Shown: positions 55,401 through 64,000 of the stretch, piece by piece
How positions within the stretch are numbered: position 1 is the first letter of the stretch
Layout: each line of letters opens with the position of its first letter
The notes under the pieces: model-generated
Database searches by the model: none
What the model saw: the letters and a program-made list of their open reading frames with translations, nothing else
What the model was told of the DNA's origin: nothing
Source: Symsagittifera roscoffensis
Lineage: Eukaryota; Xenacoelomorpha; Acoela; Convolutidae
Length of the DNA stretch: 64,000 bases
Direction: 5' to 3'
Assembly (NCBI RefSeq): GCF_963678635.1
Contig: NC_087065.1
Location: forward strand, 63,642,973-63,706,972
Program-made: the position numbers and the translations under genes

Positions 55401-55911
55401 GTATAAAAAACGATTCACATAAAAAGCAGAAGATTGAGGCGATCAGGAGTGATGATTGGAGACCCCCAATTTTTAGGATACGGTATTCAACATCCAGTCT
55501 CCAAGTGTTAGGATAGAGAATAGATTTGCCGATGTATTAAGAAAAGAATAGGTTTCCCTACGCATTAAGATAGGTTCTAGGTTTCAGATGGTAGGATGGT
55601 AACTTTCGAAAAACTTTTGGCGCCCGATTTTCGTTATTGTTTAGCGCTCCACTTTACCCTTTTAAGAATGGTTAAAATCATCTACACTATTTTAAAAAAG
55701 TCTAGATTTTGGGATTTGTTATTTAGTTTTACCAACTGAAGTTTTGATGAAAGGATGCTGAAATCTGAAAGTAAAATTTTTTAAAAATAAATATTTTCAA
55801 AAAAAGAAATAATTTCCAAAAATTTATATAAATCACTACAACGTACAAAAATTCACCAAAATTTACACGTTTAATCTACAGATTCAATGATTTAGTATGG
55901 ATTTCGCTTGT
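52441..55911 (+). repeat. Array unit 11, nearly complete
   Basis: Beta (52441), donor module (52623), gamma with minus frame 53017-53223, delta, GGCAGGAATGGAG region, TATATCAAAGG (about 54257), HQPMDY, CAGCGCCACGC, 28-codon frame (54825), ARNSFEE, second donor module (55586), A/T tail. At about 3.5 kb from beta to alpha it is a good model of the whole unit. Confidence 0.88.
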
Positions 55912-57282
55912 AATAAGTGAATCAGCCTGCAGCCAATCTTCTTAGTCATCTGATATCGCACTTCGTTTTAGTTTGACAGCTCACAAAGTTAAATTAACTT
56001 TAGATGAAATCAATTCAACTGAAGTTGATGCCTCAGAACAAAATGACTTAATGGTCACACCTGAGTTTAATCCGAAAACAATTTTTCTGTCCGCGCTTGT
56101 CTCAAAGATGACTTCAATTTAGGTTCAAGTAAAATCAACGTTTCCAAAATGAAAGAGGCAGCTTTGATGATCTCAAGTCAACGCACACGTAACCTAGAAA
56201 AATTAAACGTCTAGTGCAAGGAATGTGTAGTGTTGAGCCTGATTTTGGTGACTATTTCAATATTGGCACCAATGCACTGGTTCTTAGGAAGCTTGGATCT
56301 TTTGTCCAGCTCTGTCTTTTAAAGTTTCGATACCAATTCCTCGAGTGCCTGTATTTTTCCTGTACATATGCAATTCGTTTTTTTTTTCAAAAGCAAACGG
56401 AGGATAGTGGCGCGGGAATTTAAGTTCAATTTATATCTGTGGGCAAGGAATTCATTCGAGAAATTTTTCATTCAAGTGTTTGGGAAGGGCGTCATGTCAC
56501 AGATGACTACCGGTTCTCCAGAATTTTTTCAAGAGAGGACATCATCTCAAAGTGTAAGGAGCGGCTAAACCAATGGGGTATTGAAAACTGGTGAGAAAAA
56601 GCAGTTTAGAATCGTGCGCTGTGTAACCTTGTTTGTAATTTTTTTTACTTACACCACAACTGATAAGCAAAGTGTCTTGTGTGTGGTCTCAAATAAAAGC
56701 TAGTGGGCCTGGAGTTTTATCTTCACTGCTCAAAAATTTTTTGACTTGACCTACTTCAACGCTTGATGTACTTACTCATTTTGTATAAAAAAAAGATTCA
56801 CATAAAAAGCATATGATTGAGGCGATCAGGAGTGATGATTGGAGACCCCCAATTTTTAGGATACGGTTTTCAACATCCAGTCTCCAAGTGTTAGGATAGA
56901 GAATAGGTTTGCCGATGTATTAGGAAAATAATAGGTTTCCCTAAGCATTTAGATAGGTTCTAGGTTTCGAAAAAATTTTGGCGCCCGATTTTCGTTTTTG
57001 TTTGGCGCTCAACTTTACCCTTATATGAATGTTAAATCATCTACACTAATTTATAAGAGTCTGAGTTTTAAGATTTGTTATTGTAGTAGTTTTACCAACT
57101 GAAGTTTTGATGAAAGAATGCTGAAATCTGAAAGTAAATTTTTTTTAAAAATATTTTTTTTCAAAAAAAAATCATAATTTCCAAAAATTTATATAAATCA
57201 CTACAACGTACAAAATTTCACCAAAATTTACACGTTTTTTCTACAGATTCATTGATTTAATATAGATTTTGCTTGTAATAAG
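55912..57282 (+). repeat. Array unit 12, deleted form
   Basis: Alpha without the two-base deletion but with an in-frame TAG, then truncated beta fused at 56215 as in unit 4. Its second donor module (56961) has lost the AGATGGTAAG part but keeps GTTTCGAAAAAATTTTGGCG. Confidence 0.85.
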
Positions 57283-60200
57283 TGAATCAGCCTGTAGCCA
57301 ATCTTCTTTGTCATCTGATATCGCACTTCGTTTTAGTTTGACAGCTAACAAAGTTGAATTAATTTTAGATGAAATCAATTCAACTGAAATTGATGCCTCA
57401 GAACAAAATACTTAATATTCACAGCTGAGTTTAATCCGAAAACAACTTTTCTGTCCGCGCTTGTCTCAAAGATCACTTTAATTTAGGTTCAAGTATAATC
57501 ATCGTTTCCAAAACGAAAGAGGCAGCTTTAATGACCTCAAGTCAACACACACCTAACCTAGAAAAATTAAACGTGTAGTGCATAGAATTTGCGAGCCAAA
57601 ACGAGATTGATGATTGCCCTAAGAAAAAGCAAACGAAAGGGAACTTGAGAAAATTGAATACGTTTCTCGATGTTTTGAATTGTGTTATAGCAGTTGCAGA
57701 CTGTAAGTTTCAAAGAGTTTTGGGCGCCCAATTTTTGATGCATCAAAATAGTGTATAGGTTTCGCTATGTTTTATTAGTAGCGATAGAAATTTATTAAAT
57801 CAAGGTAGATAATAGATTTCCCTCTTTAATATGAAGGATTCAAAATTTACGATGGCAAGATGGCAAGTAACAAAAAATTTTCTATTTTTTTTTAACTCCC
57901 AATTTTGCCGATTTAGGAATGCTTAAGATTCTGAACAGTAAAACTTTTAAACCATGTGTGATAAGATAGAGAAAGAGTTTTAGATGGTAAATTTCAGATG
58001 AAAATGTTTTGTGCAAACTCTCAACATTTTGGAAAGAAAACCTCAAGAAAAAACATTTCAGAAATCTGTAGTCTTAAGCTATTTTTGGAATGGTTTTTCA
58101 TCTAATTGTGAAAACCAATGTTATATTATGTACAATGAAGTCCAATTGGTCGATAATTAGTTTCATGTTTAGACACAAAGTTTTGAATCAAATCGTTGGC
58201 ACAAAGTTTTGAATGAAACGTTTCCTCAAAAAAAGAATTACGATAAGGATACAACTCATTTAAATTAAGATGCTTCTTATATAGTTTTGTGAGTATCAGC
58301 AACGCTAAGTCCAGCTGCACCCATAATGAAACTTGTTCAAGAAGAAATATTTCACATTAGACTCAGCACTATTCCAATTTTCTCACTTTAAACTTTTCAT
58401 ATGAATAATCAACTACTAGATTTCTTGTCCATCAAAGTGTAAGTTTTCTAAGCAACTCCAATTCATTTTCTCAATTTAGTTTTTTTGATTTACGCTTTTC
58501 ATGCAAATATCATGATTCAAATTTTTCTTTGGTTTTTTGTCAATGATCGTTTCAAATTTATAAAAAAGGCACTTTTTGAGAAAAGCTTCACGTTTTTTTT
58601 AGTAAACTCATAGTAGTTGATAAAAATAGGGGATGAAGATGAACTCGTATTATTTCCACTACATAATTCATTATGTTTTTTCAGAAAAATAAATGTTTTT
58701 CTGAGGTTGTTCATGCTTTCTGCATCATATTGGTTCTAGAGAATTGGGTCAAAACAGGAGAACATAGGTGGAAAATTGTTTCAAATGAAAAAATATTGTC
58801 TGGCAGAGGTAAAATTAGAACTGTAATTGTCCAAATATTACACTGTGTTTTGTACATGCTTGACTTTAGCAGAAACTAATTCACTTGTTCTTTCCTTACT
58901 GTAAGTTTTTTACACAAACGGTTAGTTGTATGGTTGAGGAAAATTCAAGAAATGATTAGTCGTTAGTGCCCAACGATGTAAGAGGACGCGAAGTTAAATT
59001 ATGTTCCACAAGGAAGAAAATTGTCTGAAGAATAGACCAATGTCCTCCGACCACGTACAAAACGTTTCCGGTAGCCACCATGATGTGGCAGGAATGGAGG
59101 ATGGTTCTTCCCTTCTGTATCATCATGTACATAAAGGTCGGATGCGAGATCATTCCATCCTCGAGAGCACAAACGAAGCTCCTTCTCTGCAACCATTATG
59201 CAAAAACTATCGTCTAAAGATGATTTTGTGGATAGCCCTCTTGGTCAAAACAGGGGGAAAATGACACCTTTTTCTCGGAAATCCGGTGAGCCGTTATATC
59301 AAAGGGTCTGAATTAATCCGCAGGTAATTCAATAAATTATGCGAACTGAATACCTTAGTTTCTAAGGAGCATAATCCAACTGAATGCCAGAACGGAGATA
59401 ATCCATAGGTTGATGTTCAAGTTTGCGGTGCAAACAAATTACAAAGAATTTCACTGAGGGGTGGCGATCATCAAATTTGATGGACTATTTTTTGCTCTGA
59501 TTTCAAAATTGTATCTAATTGGTTGGTAATTACGCTTAAAAAATGTAGATAAAAGTAATCAGATCAGTAGGAAGTGAAAAAATGAAATCTAATTGGTCCA
59601 ATTGAGACTAAAACTTCAAACCGTGGGAGTAATGAGTGCTGAAAATGTTTGGTTTCGTCTTCCACTGCAGCGCCACGCTTTTTGACAGTGGTGCTTTCAT
59701 AGCTGTGGGTTCTCCCAGTATGTAACTCCAAGGCTAGAAATAAGTTCACTAAACTGTCTCGACCATTAACTATGATCTGATGCTTTTCTTCTGAGTTTGC
59801 TTTCAGGTAGAATGCTTATGCCGGGAAAAGAACCAAAGGAGAGTTAAAGGGGGAAACATGCTTCTTTGGCGTTTGGAAATTTGAACTCTGCCGCAAATGC
59901 CTTTTTTTAGCAAGAAGTAAGAATTTCTTTGCGTAGCAACCTGGCAAAAGAGCCGCATTGAGACCAAATAATAATCGTTTTTTTTTGAAGCTGGATTCAG
60001 TGAAAAGAGAGGCCTAATGAATCATATCATCAACGGGACCTTGGAGCCTGATTTTGGTCAATATTTCAATCTTTGCACCAATGCACCTGTCACGGGTTCT
60101 TAGGAAGCTTGGATCTTTGGTCCAGCTCTGTCATTTTATTTTCAAAAGCAAACGGAGGGTAGCAGAGCGGGATTTTTAGTTCAACTTAGATCTGTGGGCA

Positions 60201-61029
60201 AGGAATTCATTCAAGGAACTTTTCATTCAAGTGTTCGGGAAGGGCGTCATGTCACAGATGACTACCGGTTCTCCAGAATTTTTTCAAGAGAGCACGTCAT
60301 CTTAAAATGTAAGGAACGGCTAACCTAATGGTATTGAAAACGGAGGAGAAAAAGCAGCTTAGAATTGTGCGCTGTATAACCTTGTTTGTAACTTTTTTTA
60401 CCCACACCACGGCTGATAAGCAAAGTGTCATGTGTGTGGTCTCAATTTAAAGCTAGTGGGCCTGAAGTTTTATCTTCACTGCCTAAAATTTTTTGACTTG
60501 ACCTACTTCCTCGCTTGACGTACTTACTCATTTTGCATTAAAAAAAGATTTACATAAAAAGCATATGATTGAGGCGATCAGGAGTGATGATTGGAGACCC
60601 CCAATTTGTAGGACAAGGTTTTTAACATCCAGTCTCCAAATATTAGGATAGGGAATAGGTTTGCCAAGGTATTAGGAAAGGAATAGGTTTCCCTACGCAT
60701 TTAGATAGGTTCTAGGTTTCAGATGGTATGATGGTAAGTTTCGAAAAATTTTTGGCGCCCGATTTTTGTTTTTGTTTGGCGCTCAACTTTACCTTTATAT
60801 GAATGGTTAAAATCATCTACACTAATTTTTAACAGTCTGAGTTTTAAGATTTGTTATTGTAGTAGTTTTACCAACTGAAATTTTGATGAAAGGTTGCTAA
60901 AACCTAAAAGTAGTTTTTTTTTAAATAAATTTTTTCAAAAAAAGAAAAATTTTCCAAAAAATTATATAAATCACTACAACAAACAAAAATTCACCAAAAT
61001 TTACACGTTTAATCTACAGATTCAATGAT
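57283..61029 (+). repeat. Array unit 13, nearly complete
   Basis: Alpha, beta (57508), a diverged donor module with CTGTAAG (57698), gamma with minus frame 58126-58320, delta, GGCAGGAATGGAG region, TATATCAAAGG (about 59295), later blocks, 28-codon frame (60017), second donor module (60721), A/T tail. Confidence 0.88.
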
Positions 61030-61034
61030 TTAGC

Positions 61035-61256
61035 ATGGATTCTTTCATCAGGAATTTTCCTGTTCGAGTAAAAGCATTTTGGTCCCTTACTAGTTTGTTC
61101 ATGTACCTGAATAAACATTTGGAGGCTTTGAATCCGCCGTTCGTCGAACTCAAATTTGCAGCTTTGTCAAGAACTCGTCTGTATTTGGACATTGGTCCAA
61201 CTTCAGAATCTTCCTCGAATTGGTTCTCATTGCAACACTTGTGGAAGAAATTGTAG
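61035..61256 (+). CDS. Open frame at an array discontinuity, 73 codons
   Basis: Starts at the ATGGATT that also heads the alpha blocks (where it reads ATGGATTTCGC). After that the sequence is not found elsewhere in the window. Reads MDSFIRNFPVRVKAFW.., with YLNKHLEALNPPF and SRTRLYLDIGPT, to a stop at 61254-61256. Amino-acid composition is protein-like and less AT-driven than neighbouring frames. Downstream, 61257-61910 is unique DNA with further short frames. No family recognised. Confidence 0.3.
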   Translation: MDSFIRNFPVRVKAFWSLTSLFMYLNKHLEALNPPFVELKFAALSRTRLYLDIGPTSESSSNWFSLQHLWKKL

Positions 61257-61910
61257 TGTAACTCAAGTATACTGGGTTTGGCATATTGAATTAAAAAATC
61301 CTACAATAATTTATTCTCTATGTTCAATTGCTTATTTCAATAGTTCTACTTCGTAAAAACTTTTTTTTTTCATAAATACTCAATCGCTTGATAAAATTTC
61401 GTTTATTGCTCTTTGTGTCCTTTAATCGACGAGATTTTTAGTTTTTGTGTGTCTCGATATCTCCATGATTTGATAACCCTACGAGTAGTTATCCAGAAGA
61501 TTCATCGTCTGAACGGATTATCCTTCATCTCTTTGGGACTATCATTCCCTCATCTCCGGATTATCCTTCTCTTTAAGCATCAACAACAGACTAAACAAAA
61601 CTGTTGAAGAGCATTCCAGGCGTGTAATGAACAAATCGATAAATTTTGGCACGCTGCTATCAAAATTTCAGATTGAAATAAAGAAGGTTAGTGGTGACAG
61701 TGTTTATTTTCCAATACTAGGCTGGAAATCAGCATTTGTTGTGATTTTTTAACAAATTATTTTCCTCGGCATATTATTTCTTATGCGATCTCTAAAACCA
61801 TTCCGACATAAGTCAAAGTCTTCGAAAAAATGAAGAAAATTGGTAAATTTGTAAATAAATTGGTCGAGAACAGTCACAATAAAATTAAAAAAGCCAAATT
61901 GGATCCGTAG

Positions 61911-64000
61911 TGAAAGAGGCAGCTTTAATGAGCTCAAGTCAACGCACACGTAAACTAGAAAAATTAACTGTGTAGTGCGAGGAACTTGCGAGCCAGAACG
62001 AGTTTGATGTTTGCCCTAAGAAAAAAGCAAACAAAAAGGAACTTGAGAAACTTGACTTCGTTTCTCAGTGTATTGAAATGTGTTATACCAGTTGCAGATG
62101 GTAAGTTTCACAAAGTTTTGGCGCCCAATTCTGATTTTTTAAGATAGTGTATAGATTTCGCTATGTATTAATCATAGTGATAGAAATTCATTATATAAGA
62201 TAGATAATAGATTTCCCACTATATTAAGAGAGGAATCAAGAATTCCGATGGCAAGATGGCAAGTAACAAAAAATTTTCGAATTTTTTTGGCGTCGTGTTT
62301 TGCCGATTTAGGAATGCTTAAGATTCTAAACAGGAATACTTTAAACCCTATGTTATAAGATAAAGAATAGTTTTATCAATGTGTTTTAAAAGGTCTCAGA
62401 GTTTTAGATGGTAAATTTTAGATGAAAAGTTTTTGTGCAAAATCATAGGTTTTTGGAAAGAAAACCTCATGTTCAAGAAAAAACAATTCAGAAATCTCTA
62501 GTTTCTTTGCTATTTTTTGGAATAGTTTTTCATCTTATTGTGAAAACCAATGCTATATTATGTATAAAGTATAGAAAATCTTAAAGTTTTTAATAGTAAA
62601 CTTATGGTAGTTGATAAAAAAGCGGTTGAAAATGGGTGAAAATGTTTTAAAAACACATTAGAATGTGAATGAAAAGAAAACTTCTTCATGTCTCAACTTT
62701 TTTTTATTTCCACTACATGATTTTTTATGACTTTTCCGTAGAAAATTCGCTTTTTTAAGGTTGTTCATGCTCTCTGCTTCAAATTGATTCTAGAGAATTT
62801 GGTCAAAACTGGAGAACATAGGTGAAAAAGTTATCAAATGACAGAATATTTTTCTGGCAGAGGTAAAATTAGAACTGTAATTGTCCAAATATTACACTGT
62901 CTTTTGTATATACTTGACTTTAGCAGAGACTAATTCACTTGTTCTTTCCTTATGGTAAGGTTTTTTACACAAATGGTTAGTTGATTGGTTAAGAAAATTT
63001 CAAGAAATGATTTGTCGTTAGTGCCCCCAATATCTTTTGTGTCATTGCTCACCGGTGTACCGGTGTAAGAGGACGCAAAGTTAAATTATGTTCCACAAGG
63101 AAGAAAGTTGTCTGAATAATAGACCAATGTCCTCCCACTACGTACAAAACTTTTCAGTAGCCACCATGATATGGCAGGAATGTAGAATGGTTCTTCCATT
63201 CTGTATCCTCATGTACATCAAGGTCGGGTGCGACATCATTCCACCCTCGAGTGTACAAACGAAGCTCCTTCTCTGCACCCATTAAATTCGTTCCATTGTC
63301 AGACCAATTTGTTAATAGTTTCTACACTTAGCGGTAAAAATTTCCACTACATTACGGAAAAACTATCGTCCATAGACGAATTTGTGGATAGCCCATGTGG
63401 TCAAAACAGGGGAAAACGGTCACCGTTTTCTCGGAAATCCGGCGAGCCGTTATATAAAAGGGTCTGAAGTAATCCACACTGCAATTAATGAACAGATCCT
63501 GGCGGTCTCTTAGGCTCATCAATGTTTCAGTTATTATCGGTGTAAATGTTTTCAACTTCCGTTGATAGTAACTAAAAAGTTTTTGCTTTGAACACCTTAG
63601 TTTCTAAAGAACATAGTCCAACTGGATGCCAGAACGAAGATAATCCATAGGTTGATGCTCAAACTTGCGGTGCAAACAAATTACAAAGAATTTCACTGAG
63701 GGGTGGCGATCATCAAATTTGATGGAACGTATTTTTTGCTCTAATTTCAAAATTGTATTCAATTTGTTGGTAATTACGCTAAAAAAGGGTAGATGAAAAA
63801 TCAGATCAGTAGGAAGTGGAAAAATGAAATCCAAATGGTCCAATTGAAACTGAAACTTCAAACCGTAGGAAGAATGAGTGCTGAAAATGTTTGGTTCCAT
63901 CTTCCAGTGCGGCGCCACGCTTTTTGACAGTGCTGCTTTCATAGCTGTGAGTTCTAGCTCCCAGTATGTAACTCCAAGGCTAGAAATAATTTCACTAAAC
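61911..64000 (+). repeat. Array unit 14, cut by the window edge
   Basis: The most diverged copy. Its beta (61911-62102) has one extra A, so it reads CPKKKANKKELEKLDFVS and CIEMCYTSC to the donor at 62099. Donor module 62096. It keeps the 72-bp segment lost from most units (63280-63355) and the TATA box (63451-63461). The CAGCGCCACGC region is entered before the edge. Confidence 0.85.

Larger units (their letters stand above)
34205..64000 (+). repeat. Complex repeat array, 14 recognisable unit copies
   Basis: Blocks recur in the order: alpha (Ser-rich frame); beta (QRTRNLEKL frame ending at a GTAAGT donor module); gamma (AT-rich, with a minus-strand frame); delta (GAGAACATAGGTGG region); a conserved ATGATGTGGCAGGAATGGAG region; TATA box with hairpin; a HQPMDY minus-strand frame; a CAGCGCCACGC region; a 28-codon frame; ARNSFEE frame; GTGTGTGGTCTCAAAT region; second donor module; A/T-rich stretch with CTACAG. 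A full unit is 4-5 kb. Individual copies lack one or more blocks. The array continues past 64000. I know no family with this layout. Confidence 0.93.

Noticed and set aside
34205-64000. CRISPR, rDNA or histone array
   Set aside because: There is no short regular repeat/spacer pattern, no rRNA sequence and no histone fold motif. The repeats are kilobase-sized and modular.

Overview
The window is nuclear DNA from an animal. Two multi-exon genes with GT-AG introns are clear: a reticulocalbin/calumenin-type EF-hand gene at 8262-12875 (+) and a Pax6 gene at 17620-25400 (+). Base composition is AT-rich, intergenic DNA is full of transposon debris and satellites, and no bacterial operon is present. 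Pax6 with both a paired domain and a homeodomain, cut at the same places as vertebrate PAX6, points to a bilaterian. Its homeodomain is too diverged for me to name the phylum by eye.

Layout. 1-3330: microsatellite and minisatellite DNA, mainly an 11/22-bp GTCG satellite, a 14-bp TATCCTG satellite and a (CATA)n tract. 3783-4473: a short transposon with MULE-like ends. 4474-8170: no gene seen. 8262-12875: CREC-family gene in three exons; its 3.3-kb first intron holds a broken MULE transposon with a FLYWCH zinc-finger transposase fragment. 12876-17535: no gene seen, but it includes a 33-bp direct repeat 1.4 kb apart. 17620-25400: Pax6. One coding exon, for the end of the paired domain and the linker, is absent from the assembled bases. 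A 200-base N gap (21373-21572) lies in exactly that intron. 25769-28290: G-tract elements and a nested inverted-repeat element just downstream of Pax6. 29650-32271: two tandem copies of a 1311-bp segment, >99% identical, with relics of a coiled-coil open frame.

34205-64000 is the most unusual part: a complex repeat array that runs off the right edge. I resolve 14 unit copies built from about a dozen blocks in a fixed order. Copies differ by deletions, by junctions shared between copies, and by at least one crossover inside a short conserved module. Large pieces are almost identical (43.5-46.1 kb against 47.5-50.1 kb; 46.4-47.6 kb against 51.7-52.9 kb). The units carry short open frames conserved in several copies, a TATA-like box next to a hairpin, and about 20 copies of a splice-donor/U-run/GGCGCC module. 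No known family was recognised. Candidate explanations are a decayed, amplified gene or retroelement, or small-RNA genes.

The two real genes have no evident functional link. Calumenin-type proteins act in the secretory pathway and Pax6 is a nuclear transcription factor.
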